Shown: in pieces, positions 32,083 through 39,815 of the stretch
How the letters are laid out: each line of letters opens with the position of its first letter
How positions within the stretch are numbered: position 1 is the first letter of the stretch
DNA from: an uncultured Collinsella sp.
GTDB lineage: Bacteria > Actinomycetota > Coriobacteriia > Coriobacteriales > Coriobacteriaceae
NCBI GenBank assembly: GCA_900544065.1
Contig: UQTR01000008.1
Location: 1-39,815 of the forward strand
DNA length: 39,815 nt
Direction of reading: 5' to 3'
Position numbers and translations under genes: made by a program
The notes under the pieces: generated by a model
Told to the model about the DNA's origin: nothing
Seen by the model: only the letters and a program-made list of their open reading frames with translations
Database searches by the model: none

Positions 32083-33234
32083 CTAGCGTATCTGGACGCC
32101 AGCCTTCTTCTTCTCGCGCTTTACGCGGTAGAGCTCCGCGTCGGCAGCACGAAGCAAGTCTTGCCAGGTATCGACGCCATCTCCAACCCGTGCGTAGCCG
32201 ATGGACATCCGCAACAGATACGGAACCTCGGCGCGCGCGAGCTCGTCGTTGATTGTCGCGCACAGATGCATGATATCCTGTTCCGCCACTGCCTTTTGGA
32301 GCACCACGAACTCATCGCCACCATAACGTGCGATAAAGCCGCCAGACGCCGAGCAGACTTCTTTGAGCGCAGCGGATATGACCTGAAGAGCGTGGTCGCC
32401 CTCCACATGCCCATAGCGATCGTTAATCTGCTTAAAGCCGTCGGCGTCCATCATAAGCAGATATACATCTTCGGCCTGATCCACATTTGAGAAGAGCGAC
32501 AGCATATAGGTCTCAAAACGGTTGCGATTGTTAAGTCCAGTCAACGGGTCGGTCGAGATGAGCTGCTCCTGGTAGATGATGTAGAGCAGCAACATGCTAA
32601 TCATTATGCCGACACAAAGGCCGGGCACCGAGTATACGACCTGAAAGGTACCGCCCACCAGGGCCGGAATGGCGAAAAATGCCAAGGTTCGATAGATGGC
32701 CTTTGTCTGCAGGCTCTCGACCCTGCGAGATTGCACAAACGCATGCAGGGACGTATGTATAACGTAACAGTAGCTGACGATGGGCTGGATCATATAGGCA
32801 AAGCCGCGACGATACACGCCCTGCGAATCGATATAGAACAGGGCGTGCGTCCAGTAACTGGTAAACGCCAGCACGACCACCAGAGCCGTAGGCAACGCTA
32901 CAAGCACCACCCTATAGCGCGAGGTCAAAAGGCGAGAACCCTGCACCGTCTCGGAATAGATAAACCAAATGAGACACGCGATAGCAAAGAGCGAAAACGA
33001 AACCGCGTTGGAAATCCAGTTGGCAGCAATGCCCAACGTGCCGTCCACACCGTCCGAAAGCGTCCAGATCATATCGAATAATATGTACGCGGCAGAGGTG
33101 TAGCCAAGCATGCTAAACAATAGCTGCTGGGTGCTCGAGAACAAGGAGCGACGACTTCGCACGGCAAGCCCGATAAGAACAATCATGCATAGCACGAATA
33201 TCTCAATCTTGAGTGCCTTAACCACTAGCGCCAT
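32083..33234 (-). CDS. Membrane-bound diguanylate cyclase (GGDEF)
   Basis: About 383 residues. The N-terminal half has six or so transmembrane segments (roughly 5-28, 38-60, 70-95, 108-130, 150-175, 185-220), a sensor region of no recognised family. Then a GGDEF domain (from DPLTGLNNRNRF, about 228) has an intact ARYGGDEF active site (GGDEF 305-309) and MDADGFKQINDRYGH. It should make cyclic di-GMP from two GTP. The RxxD inhibitory site normally a few residues before GGDEF is absent (SASGGFIARYGGDEF), so product feedback is unlikely. The start is uncertain: ATG 33234 is used although GAAGGG abuts it; GTG at 33225 has better spacing. Confidence 0.88.
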   Translation of the reverse strand: MALVVKALKIEIFVLCMIVLIGLAVRSRRSLFSSTQQLLFSMLGYTSAAYILFDMIWTLSDGVDGTLGIAANWISNAVSFSLFAIACLIWFIYSETVQGSRLLTSRYRVVLVALPTALVVVLAFTSYWTHALFYIDSQGVYRRGFAYMIQPIVSYCYVIHTSLHAFVQSRRVESLQTKAIYRTLAFFAIPALVGGTFQVVYSVPGLCVGIMISMLLLYIIYQEQLISTDPLTGLNNRNRFETYMLSLFSNVDQAEDVYLLMMDADGFKQINDRYGHVEGDHALQVISAALKEVCSASGGFIARYGGDEFVVLQKAVAEQDIMHLCATINDELARAEVPYLLRMSIGYARVGDGVDTWQDLLRAADAELYRVKREKKKAGVQIR

Positions 33235-33326
33235 CCCTTCAATATCCAAGTGGTCAGAATCGCCCAATTCGAATCAGGGCAATAAACACCCCTTTACTCC
33301 GCAGGGGTAAAGGGGATAATAGCAGA

Positions 33327-33366
33327 GCGCCCGAACATCACTGCAAAACAGTTTCTGTTCGGGCGC
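33327..33366 (-). terminator. Hairpin after the kdgT-like gene
   Basis: On the minus strand GCGCCCGAACA/TGTTCGGGCGC (11 bp) encloses an inner ACTG/CAGT stem. Only a weak TCTGCTATTAT follows, so it may be an inefficient terminator. A second hairpin (CCCCTTTAC/GTAAAGGGG near 33290-33315) stands between it and the GGDEF gene. Confidence 0.6.
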
Positions 33367-33415
33367 CCATACGGCGCGAATTGCACACGCCGGCATCATT
33401 GATGGGTATCGATCG

Positions 33416-34438
33416 CTACTCGCCATCGATGTCAGTCGCGACGGCCTCCTCGATGGCCTCGACACCGACAGGCGACAGATCCTCCTTGCCTTGGCAGAAC
33501 TTCTTGTCGACCCAGCCAGTCAGAATCGGAGCCATGATCGCCGTGATGATAACGGCGGTGGCGATCTGAGCGTACGCGGTGGGCGCAAGCTCGGCGTAGC
33601 GCGGTGCGACCTCGGCGAGGGCAACCGGTGTGGTCATAGCCGTGCCGGCAATGGTGGAGCAAGCCACAGCGGCCTTGCCATTGCCGCCGCACAGACGCTC
33701 GAACGCAAAGGTGATGGGACCGACGACAAACAGCGTGACAAGGCCCAGCAAGATGCCGGAAATACCGCCGGTGATAAAGCTCGACAGGCTCATGGACGCA
33801 CCGAGCTGAAATCCGATGACGGCAATCGCGGGATTGGCACCGGGAACCAGCAGGTTCTTGATAAACGGGAACAGGTTGCCCAGAACCATGCCAATAACGA
33901 GTGGCAAGATGGAGCCGATAATGGTGCCAATGGGAATGTTGGCGAGGCCGGAAACACCGAGGATGATCATCGTGACGGCGGGGCCAGCCGTAAAGAACAG
34001 GATACCGACGGCGCCCTGCTCGGACTCATCACCGAACTCGCCCATGATGCCCGTATAGAGCGCCATGTTGCAAAACGTGATGCCGCCGATGATAGACACG
34101 GAGCTCAGACCCAGGAAGTTGTCGTTAAAGAAATATGCTACGCCCAGGCCGAGGGCCGCTGCGACGACCAGCTTGGGGATCAGCACGACGATACCGGTCT
34201 TGATGGCACCCGGCGTGGACTTAAAGCTGATGCCGGCGCCCACAAACAGCAGGATCGCGGCGACGATGGTATTGGAGCCGCCACGGCAGGCAGCCGTAAA
34301 GAAGCCGCCGATCTCAAAGACCTGCGGGCAGAAGGTGTTGAGCAAAAGGCCGACGATCATGGGATAGATCATGATGTCGCCCGGGATACGCGGGACCTTG
34401 AATTTCTTTTGCTCGTTGGCGGTTGCTTCCTGCGCCAT
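33416..34438 (-). CDS. kdgT: KdgT-family 2-keto-3-deoxygluconate permease
   Basis: A 340-residue inner-membrane carrier with about ten hydrophobic segments. The KdgT pattern is clear: PGDIMIYPMIVGLLLNTFCP, FTAACRGGSNTIVAAILLFVGAGI, GITFCNMALYTGIMGEFGD and PGANPAIAVIGFQLGASMSL. Members import 2-keto-3-deoxygluconate, a pectin/uronate breakdown product, with H+. No KDG kinase or aldolase (kdgK, eda) is near, so in this genome it is an orphan or moves a related acid. ATG 34438 has GGGGGT close upstream; ten in-frame codons earlier are less likely. The gene is probably transcribed alone. Confidence 0.88.
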   Translation of the reverse strand: MAQEATANEQKKFKVPRIPGDIMIYPMIVGLLLNTFCPQVFEIGGFFTAACRGGSNTIVAAILLFVGAGISFKSTPGAIKTGIVVLIPKLVVAAALGLGVAYFFNDNFLGLSSVSIIGGITFCNMALYTGIMGEFGDESEQGAVGILFFTAGPAVTMIILGVSGLANIPIGTIIGSILPLVIGMVLGNLFPFIKNLLVPGANPAIAVIGFQLGASMSLSSFITGGISGILLGLVTLFVVGPITFAFERLCGGNGKAAVACSTIAGTAMTTPVALAEVAPRYAELAPTAYAQIATAVIITAIMAPILTGWVDKKFCQGKEDLSPVGVEAIEEAVATDIDGE

Positions 34439-34588
34439 GAAACCCCCATTTCCGCTGACGGGGAACAAAAGCCCACGTCATGCTTTGCTACAGTAAAGTT
34501 TGACCATGGTACCAGAAGAAATAGACCAGCTCGGTGAAAAATTCGACAAGTTGGGATGGAACGAGATTCGGCGCCCGCGACGCCACCC

Positions 34589-34912
34589 CTATATAAGGCT
34601 CAAGACGATATAGAGTACGATGCCCGAGACGCAGCACCACAGCATCGATTTTGTCTTGACCGCCACGACCACGACGCCGGCGGCCGCAATCCAGGGAACC
34701 AAGGCAGGCCAGAGCCCCGCGTCGAACGCGCCGGGACTCACCAAGTCGTTGGCGACCAGCGCGGCAAAGGCAGCGGGCGGGATATAGCCCAGGGCCTCGG
34801 CAATACGGGGCGACAGCGTTCTCCCGCGCAAGGCGAACGCCGGCGCGATGCGAAAGAACGCGATAGCAGCCCACGACGACAGCCACAGAACCAAGAACTC
34901 GTTAACGGGCAT
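34589..34912 (-). CDS. azlD: Branched-chain amino acid exporter small subunit AzlD
   Basis: The 107-residue protein has three to four transmembrane helices (about 5-22, 38-58, 68-85, 88-107), the AzlD-type partner of AzlC. Characteristic phrases are RIAPAFALRGRTLSPRIAEALGYIPPAAFAALVAND and VKTKSMLWCCVSGI. It overlaps the azlC end by 11 bases in a different frame, suggesting coupled translation. ATG 34912 follows GAAGAGGTG. AzlCD pairs efflux leucine analogues or branched-chain amino acids, which opposes the Liv importer elsewhere in this window. Confidence 0.9.
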   Translation of the reverse strand: MPVNEFLVLWLSSWAAIAFFRIAPAFALRGRTLSPRIAEALGYIPPAAFAALVANDLVSPGAFDAGLWPALVPWIAAAGVVVVAVKTKSMLWCCVSGIVLYIVLSLI

Positions 34913-35594
34913 CGCGGGCACCTCTTCCGTCAAATACGGCATCGCACGCCAGCGCAATGGCAATGCCAACCACGACGCTTGCCGGCACGGCAATATTCGT
35001 GAGGCCCAAGAACTTGCATACGGCGACGGACACCGCGCCCGAAACCGCCGCGACAACGTTGCCGCGCGACAGCCGCTGCGAAAAGAGTAGACAGATAAAG
35101 AGCGACGTGCAGACGAAACTCGCAATAGCGGTGGGAACATCGACAACGGCACCGACGATGGCACCCATCGTGCACGAAGCGCCCCATGTCGCGATGAGGA
35201 TCACGTTGAGCACGAAGGATTCGCGCGGGCCCCAATCCTCCCCCTCAACCAGCTTGGCAAACGAGATGCCGTATGCCTCCTCGGTGAGCGTCGCGGCAAC
35301 AGCCAGCGTCTGACGCTTCGAGGCGCCCGCCAGATGGGGTGCGATCGATGCCGAATAAAGTGCAAAGCGCGAGGAGATGGCGGCGACGCTCGCGATAATC
35401 GAAGGTGCCGGTACGCCCGCCAGCCAAAGATTGCAGATCATAAACTGGCCGCTGCCCGTCACAAACGTGCTGCTCAGAGCAAAGACCATCCAGGGCTCCA
35501 TTCCCGTCTGCCCCATGATCATTCCGCACGGCGCGCCTATCGCAACATAGGTAAGCATCACCGGCCAGACGGTTCTAACGATTTTGAGCACCAT
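34902..35594 (-). CDS. azlC: Branched-chain amino acid exporter large subunit AzlC
   Basis: A 230-residue AzlC protein with about five hydrophobic segments. Family motifs are MVFALSSTFVTGSGQFM, AISSRFALYSASIAPHL and LTEEAYGISFAK; the AzlC core has the conserved small-residue SGQF type motif. ATG 35594 is chosen because in-frame codons further upstream do not look like the family and AGGATGAG is before it. It pairs with azlD to export branched-chain amino acids or their analogues. It is divergent from the HD-domain gene. No Lrp-type regulator is adjacent. Confidence 0.9.
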   Translation of the reverse strand: MVLKIVRTVWPVMLTYVAIGAPCGMIMGQTGMEPWMVFALSSTFVTGSGQFMICNLWLAGVPAPSIIASVAAISSRFALYSASIAPHLAGASKRQTLAVAATLTEEAYGISFAKLVEGEDWGPRESFVLNVILIATWGASCTMGAIVGAVVDVPTAIASFVCTSLFICLLFSQRLSRGNVVAAVSGAVSVAVCKFLGLTNIAVPASVVVGIAIALACDAVFDGRGARDAR

Positions 35595-35674
35595 ACGCTT
35601 CTCATCCTGACAAGGTCTCCGAGCCGCATGTAGCGACACGGCAGAATCATCATCCGACAGCAACCGAGTTCGCC

Positions 35675-35680
35675 TACAAT
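35675..35680 (+). promoter_or_regulatory. Possible -10 of the HD-domain gene
   Basis: TACAAT sits about 40 bases before the start of the HD-domain gene in the divergent spacer with azlC. CCGACA, 15 bases upstream, is a weak -35 candidate. Confidence 0.35.
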
Positions 35681-35720
35681 TGCCACCGGATCGAAAGACA
35701 CAACTTTTTAGGAAATCATT

Positions 35721-36533
35721 ATGACAGCTATCGATCGAGACCGGGCGCGCGCGGCCTTCAAAAGCTACACCGATGCCTACGACGTCACCAACCCACGCAT
35801 CGCGCTCAAAATCGAGCATACGTACCACGTGGCCGAGGCATGCGATGCCGTAGCGCGCGAGCAGGGCTGGTCGTCAGAAGATATTGACCTGGCATGGCTT
35901 TGCGGCCTGCTACACGATATGGGCCGCTTTGAGCAGCTGCGGCGCTGGGACACCTTTAAGGACGCCGAGAGCATGAGCCATGCGGCGCTGGGCATCGAGG
36001 TCCTCTTTGGCGAGAATCCCGCCGATGCACCCGCCGTAACGAGCATCCGCGACTTTATCGATGACCCGGCAGAAGATGAGCTCATCCGAACGAGCATTGC
36101 CTATCACAGCGATTTCCGTCTACCCGCGCAGCTCGACGTGCGCACGCGAAGCTTCTGCGATATCGTGCGCGATGGTGACAAGATCGACATTATGCGCACC
36201 ATCGCCGACAGCACCGTCGACACCATCCTCAAGGTGGATGAGGACGCGTTTCTCGCCAGCCACTTCTCGGCACCGACGCTTGCCGCCTTTGACGAGCATC
36301 GCTGCGTCGCGCGTGACGAGCGCAACGAGCCGGCGGACTACCTGGTGGGGCTCATCTGCTTTATGTTTGAGCTCGTCTATCCAGCGAGCCGCGCACTGGC
36401 GCGCGAGCAAGGCGATATCTATCGCCTGCTCGACGCGCCCTATGGCATTACGCGACCCTTTACCGACCCCGCCACGCAAGCGACCTGGGAGCGCCTAAAG
36501 AACGAGATGCGCACCTGGCTGACGCGCGCCTAG
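35721..36533 (+). CDS. HD-domain metal-dependent phosphohydrolase
   Basis: A 270-residue cytoplasmic HD-superfamily protein. Metal ligands are His33 and His36 in IEHTYHVAEA, His65-Asp66 in CGLLHDMGRFEQ, and Asp in VRDGDKIDIMR. The following SIAYHSDFRLP region gives a further His. The family hydrolyses phosphoesters of nucleotides or related ligands; the substrate is unknown. It contains no GGDEF or second HD domain and is not a RelA/SpoT type. ATG 35721 has AGGAA six bases upstream. Its stop overlaps that of the convergent etfA by four bases, with no terminator seen between them. Confidence 0.85.
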   Translation: MTAIDRDRARAAFKSYTDAYDVTNPRIALKIEHTYHVAEACDAVAREQGWSSEDIDLAWLCGLLHDMGRFEQLRRWDTFKDAESMSHAALGIEVLFGENPADAPAVTSIRDFIDDPAEDELIRTSIAYHSDFRLPAQLDVRTRSFCDIVRDGDKIDIMRTIADSTVDTILKVDEDAFLASHFSAPTLAAFDEHRCVARDERNEPADYLVGLICFMFELVYPASRALAREQGDIYRLLDAPYGITRPFTDPATQATWERLKNEMRTWLTRA

Positions 36534-37735
36534 CGCTCAAGCTGAGCTAGGAGCCCCTCAACGATCTCAACGGCATCGCCGACGACCTTGTACTGGGCGG
36601 CACCAAAGATGGGGGCATCCGGGTCCTCATTGATGGCGACAATGCACTCTGCCCCACCGATGCCGGCGAGATGCTGGATAGCGCCCGAGACACCGATGCT
36701 CACGAGGAGCTTGGGCGAGACCGAAACACCCGTCTGGCCAATTTGGTGGCGATACTCCAGCCAGCCGGCCTCCACCACGGGGCGCGTGCAACCAAGCTCG
36801 GCGCCCAGGGCATCGGCGAGTTTTCGCATCAGGGGCAGATTCTTCTTGGAGCCGATGCCGCGGCCCACCACGACCAGGCGCTCGGCATCGGCAATTGAGG
36901 CCTGTTGTCCCCATTCCTCGGCGGGAATCGAAATCTCGACACGAGCCTTGGCGTCTTCCGCAAGGAATACCTGGGTAATCGTGCCAGAGCGGCTGTAGTC
37001 AAACTCGGGCGCCTTAAAGATGCCGGGGCGCACCGTTGCCATCTGAGGACGGTGGTTGGGGCAAATGATGGTGGCCATCAAGTTGCCGCCAAACGCCGGG
37101 CGCGTCTGCTGCAGCAGGCCCGTCTCCGTATCCATCGAAAGTACGGTGCAGTCAGCCGTAAGGCCCGTCTGCAAACGCACGGCAACGCCGGGTGCCAGTT
37201 CACGGCCAAAGGCGGTCGCACCGTACAGAATGGCCTCGGGCTTGTGCTCTGCCACCAAATCACAGATCAGCCGGGCGTAGACCCCCGCGTCGTTCTGGCG
37301 CAGGCGCTCGTCGCGACAGACCAGGACCTCGTCTGCACCGGTGCAAACCAGATGCTCCAGGTCACCGAGAGAACCCTCGGGGCCCATACCGACCAGTGCC
37401 GCCAGACGGCAACCACGGGCATCGGCAAGCTCGCGCCCCTTGCCCATGAGCTCGTAGGCCACCGGGGCCACGACATCGTGCTCGTCGGTCTGAACGAATA
37501 CCCAAATGTCTCGATATGCATCAAGGTCCACCGCGCCGGCGGCCTCGTCGCGCTCGATCGAAATGGCATTGACGGGGCAAGCGTCGACGCACCCACCGCA
37601 TAGGATGCAGCCGTCGGTTACGCGGGCGCAACGGTTGAGCCGCTCGCCTTCCACTACGATGCCGCCAGAGGCACAGGCGCGAACGCAGCGACAGCAGCCG
37701 ATACAGGCTTCGCTATCGATAATCAGTCCGCTCAT
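36530..37735 (-). CDS. etfA: Electron-transfer flavoprotein alpha subunit with ferredoxin domain
   Basis: A 401-residue EtfA carrying an N-terminal 2x[4Fe-4S] ferredoxin domain. The clusters sit at CIGCCRCVRAC (11-21) and CILCGGCVDACP (43-54). The EtfA body follows from about 75, with the C-terminal FAD region VVVGRGIGSKKNLPLM, GQTGVSVSPKLLVSIGVSGAIQHLAG and AINEDPDAPIF. Plain EtfA is about 320 residues. The ferredoxin extension occurs in bifurcating systems such as the Acetobacterium lactate dehydrogenase and caffeyl-CoA reductase. It is last in the oxidoreductase-etfB-etfA order and starts next to the etfB stop. Confidence 0.95.
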   Translation of the reverse strand: MSGLIIDSEACIGCCRCVRACASGGIVVEGERLNRCARVTDGCILCGGCVDACPVNAISIERDEAAGAVDLDAYRDIWVFVQTDEHDVVAPVAYELMGKGRELADARGCRLAALVGMGPEGSLGDLEHLVCTGADEVLVCRDERLRQNDAGVYARLICDLVAEHKPEAILYGATAFGRELAPGVAVRLQTGLTADCTVLSMDTETGLLQQTRPAFGGNLMATIICPNHRPQMATVRPGIFKAPEFDYSRSGTITQVFLAEDAKARVEISIPAEEWGQQASIADAERLVVVGRGIGSKKNLPLMRKLADALGAELGCTRPVVEAGWLEYRHQIGQTGVSVSPKLLVSIGVSGAIQHLAGIGGAECIVAINEDPDAPIFGAAQYKVVGDAVEIVEGLLAQLER

Positions 37736-38551
37736 CTACGCCATCCCCTCGATAATCTTGGCAAGTTTTGCCGCCTGCTCGGACGCCGTGCCGTCAACGG
37801 CCTCGCACGTTTGGTCGCGGTCGGGCACAAACGATCGCACGACTTGTGTCGGCGAGCCGGCAAGGCCGCAGCGCGCGGGGTCGGCGTTCACGTCGGCAGC
37901 GTTGACCACGCGCACGTCCGCCTCCTCGGCCGCACGAATACCGGCAATGCTCGGCATACGCAGTTGGCCAATCTCCTTGGCAGCCGTCATCGCGCACGGC
38001 ATCTCCAGATACACCGTCTCCTCGCCGGCATCGCAGCCGTGAACAAGCGCCAGTGAACCGCACGTCGTGAAGCCTGCGCTCTGCACGCAGCTCACGTCGG
38101 TCACGCAGGGAATCTCAAAGGCACCGGCAAGCTCGGGACCAATCTGGGCCGTATCGCCGTCCACCGCCATCTTGCCGCAGATGAGCAGGTCGAAGTCCTC
38201 GTCGAGCGCCTCGATGCCGCACTTGAGGGCATAGGTGGTTGCCAGGGTATCGGCACCTGCAAAGGCGCGATCGGTTAGCAGCAGTGCGTCATCGGCGCCA
38301 CGGGCGATGCAGTCGCGCAATAGCGATTCGGTCGCGGGGATGCCCATCGACACCACCGTTACGCGCACGTCCATGCCAAAGCCGATAAAGTCGTCCTTCA
38401 GCGCCAGCGCGCATTCTAAAGCGCTCGCGTCAAAGGGATTAATGACCGCCTGCTTGCCATCGCGCACGATGGTATTGGTCTTGGGGTCCATCTTGACCTC
38501 GGTGCTTCCGGGCACCGCCTTGACGCACACCACCATATGGAAATCGCTCAT
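37736..38551 (-). CDS. etfB: Electron-transfer flavoprotein beta subunit
   Basis: A 271-residue EtfB. It has HMVVCVKAVPGSTEVKMD at the N-terminus, NPFDASALECALALKDD, the TDRAFAGADTLATTYALKCG region, and DLLICGKMAVDGDTAQIGPELA for flavin/AMP binding. It forms the heterodimer with EtfA. It begins two bases after the oxidoreductase stop, so all three are one operon. ATG 38551 with AGGGGG nine bases upstream is chosen; GTG 38557 is an alternative. In bifurcating Etf the beta subunit holds the flavin that splits electrons, but no single residue seen here proves bifurcation. Confidence 0.95.
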   Translation of the reverse strand: MSDFHMVVCVKAVPGSTEVKMDPKTNTIVRDGKQAVINPFDASALECALALKDDFIGFGMDVRVTVVSMGIPATESLLRDCIARGADDALLLTDRAFAGADTLATTYALKCGIEALDEDFDLLICGKMAVDGDTAQIGPELAGAFEIPCVTDVSCVQSAGFTTCGSLALVHGCDAGEETVYLEMPCAMTAAKEIGQLRMPSIAGIRAAEEADVRVVNAADVNADPARCGLAGSPTQVVRSFVPDRDQTCEAVDGTASEQAAKLAKIIEGMA

Positions 38552-38553
38552 CT

Positions 38554-39815
38554 TCACGCGCCCCCTTTCTGGACGAGTTCATCCAAGAGCTTCTCCGAAA
38601 ACAGGTTACCGCGGCCCAACTGCCCGGCAGGATCGAGTTGGAGCTTGAGCCGCGCCGACTCGACCATGGCCTCGTGGCCGTACATCGTCTCCAAGAAGCC
38701 CGCCTTGATCTTACCGACGCCATGCTCGGCAGAGACGGCGCCACCCATAGCCGTAACTTCGGAGGCCCACTGGGCAAACAACTCGCCGCCGCGACGGTAA
38801 TCCTGCGCATCGCGCGGCAGAATGTTCACATGCAGGTGGTTGTTGCCGATATGACCCCACGCGGCGGACTCAAGACCGCTTTCGGCCAACGTGCGGCGAT
38901 AGAGGGCGATGACATCGGCCAGGCGTGCGTTGGGCACCGACATATCCGAGCCCAGTTTGGTAATGGTGGGATCCGTGCGGCGGCGCTCATCGATAAGCAT
39001 GTTGACGCTCTCGGGCACCGCATGGCGGAAGAATCGCTGGCACTCGCGATCGACCTCGGTGCGCGCGACCCATGTCGCATCGTCGCTGCCGCCCGCAAGC
39101 TCCAGCACCCACCCCAGGTGATACAGCTCCTCAGTCGCCTGGGCCTCGTCATCGCAGTCGAGCTCCACGTAGACGCAGACTTTTGCCTCTTTTTCGAGCG
39201 CCGGCAGCGAGGCGAACGCCGTCGACTGCTCGCGCTGGCGACGTAGGATATCCAGGGCGCCCGCATCGAAATACTCGATGGCAGCCGCGTGGGACAGGAC
39301 GGGGCGCACGGAATCGGTGAAGGACACGGCTTTGTCTTCGCTGTCAAAGAAGCAGCTCACGCCCCAAACGACCGCAGGCGCCGTCTGCAGGGCAATCTCG
39401 AGCTCGGTGATGACGCCGAGTGTGCCACACGCACCGATAAACAGATCGATGGCATCCATATCGTCAGCAACGAAATAGCCCGAAGCATTTTTGGTCTTGG
39501 GCATGGTGTAGCCGGGAAGGTCGAGCTCGAGCGTGCGGCCCTGCACCGTGACGAGCGAAAGGCGACGACCCTGTGCAAAAACCTCGCCGCGGTGAAGCTC
39601 GAGCAGGTCGCCATCGGCCAGCACGACATGAAGGCCCGTGACGTGAGGGCGCATGGGGCCGTAAGCGTAGCTACGGGCGCCGGAAGCGTTGCATGCCGCC
39701 ATGCCGCCCAGACAGGCAGATGCCTCGGTGGGATCGGTAGGAAAGAATTGCTCGGGGGCTTCCTGGAACTCCTCGTAGGCCTCAAGCGATGCCTGGTCCC
39801 AGCCGACAGTCGGCA
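38554..39815 (-). CDS. FAD-binding oxidoreductase (lactate/glycolate type), 5' truncated
   Basis: The gene is open to the right edge of the window, so the N-terminus is missing; 419 codons remain. It belongs to the GlcD/D-lactate dehydrogenase group. The remaining FAD-binding domain begins PTEASACLGGMAACNASGARS. The C-terminal catalytic domain has AWGHIGNNHLHVNILP with the paired His metal/substrate motif and AVSAEHGVGKIKAGFLETMYG. The full-length family is about 460-470 residues. With etfB and etfA directly following, the set resembles LctD-LctB-LctC of Acetobacterium woodii, which oxidises lactate with NAD+ by electron confurcation. A glycolate or other 2-hydroxyacid substrate is possible. 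Confidence 0.9.
   Translation of the reverse strand, partial: PTVGWDQASLEAYEEFQEAPEQFFPTDPTEASACLGGMAACNASGARSYAYGPMRPHVTGLHVVLADGDLLELHRGEVFAQGRRLSLVTVQGRTLELDLPGYTMPKTKNASGYFVADDMDAIDLFIGACGTLGVITELEIALQTAPAVVWGVSCFFDSEDKAVSFTDSVRPVLSHAAAIEYFDAGALDILRRQREQSTAFASLPALEKEAKVCVYVELDCDDEAQATEELYHLGWVLELAGGSDDATWVARTEVDRECQRFFRHAVPESVNMLIDERRRTDPTITKLGSDMSVPNARLADVIALYRRTLAESGLESAAWGHIGNNHLHVNILPRDAQDYRRGGELFAQWASEVTAMGGAVSAEHGVGKIKAGFLETMYGHEAMVESARLKLQLDPAGQLGRGNLFSEKLLDELVQKGGA

Noticed and set aside
33268..33326. Cyclic-di-GMP riboswitch before the GGDEF gene
   Set aside because: The hairpin CCCCTTTAC/GTAAAGGGG is present, but none of the conserved riboswitch sequence blocks are.

Overview
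The window looks like a contig from a Coriobacteriia gut anaerobe, most likely Collinsella or a close relative. The evidence is a high-GC genome with strong C/G third positions, a single-chain ~1250-residue PurL, a RecJ-helicase fusion, abundant short palindromic repeats, and an Etf/FAD-oxidoreductase fermentation cluster. No database search was possible, so the taxon is an inference. The first 34 bases are not biological: they are an Illumina Nextera adapter left on the contig end.

Layout. 35-320: leader and promoter of an rRNA operon that runs off the left edge (minus strand). 333-1760: the infC-rpmI-rplT translation operon (minus), with an attenuator-like hairpin before infC and a probable AUA start codon. 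1792-2106: tRNA-Leu(CAA) and a duplicated remnant of its 3' end. 2146-5677: a transglutaminase-like protein, class II fructose-bisphosphate aldolase and an MBL-fold hydrolase, with a palindromic repeat block between the first two. 5762-11425: relA/spoT and a RecJ nuclease fused to a RecQ-like helicase. 11701-14208: a BASS-family transporter, a HIT/GalT-like protein and CutC. 14427-15710: a PadR - DUF1700 - truncated DUF4097 envelope-stress type operon. 15712-16214: degenerate remains of a ParB-like gene and an IS110-type transposase. 16221-22520: a complete Liv branched-chain amino acid ABC importer with two paralogous binding lipoproteins. 22772-25079: homoserine dehydrogenase and an SDR oxidoreductase. 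25177-25346: a tandem array of three 46-base hairpins with a 62-base period. 25364-32081: a KefB-like antiporter, PurL and an EamA exporter. 32083-36533: a GGDEF protein, a KdgT-like permease, the AzlCD exporter and an HD hydrolase. 36530-39815: an FAD-linked oxidoreductase (5' end missing), EtfB, and EtfA with two [4Fe-4S] motifs.

How the parts relate. The left third holds housekeeping information processing: rRNA, IF3/L35/L20, tRNA, (p)ppGpp metabolism and DNA repair. The centre and right hold amino-acid and energy metabolism of a fermenter: BCAA import (Liv), BCAA export (AzlCD), aspartate-family synthesis (hom), glycolysis (fba), de novo purine synthesis (purL), and an electron-bifurcating-type lactate or 2-hydroxyacid dehydrogenase module. 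The most distinctive items are the RecJ-helicase-RecJ_C fusion, the infC leader with its AUA start, the 62-base-period hairpin array, and the Etf/FAD-oxidoreductase cluster. No CRISPR array, intact insertion sequence, prophage or defence island was recognised.
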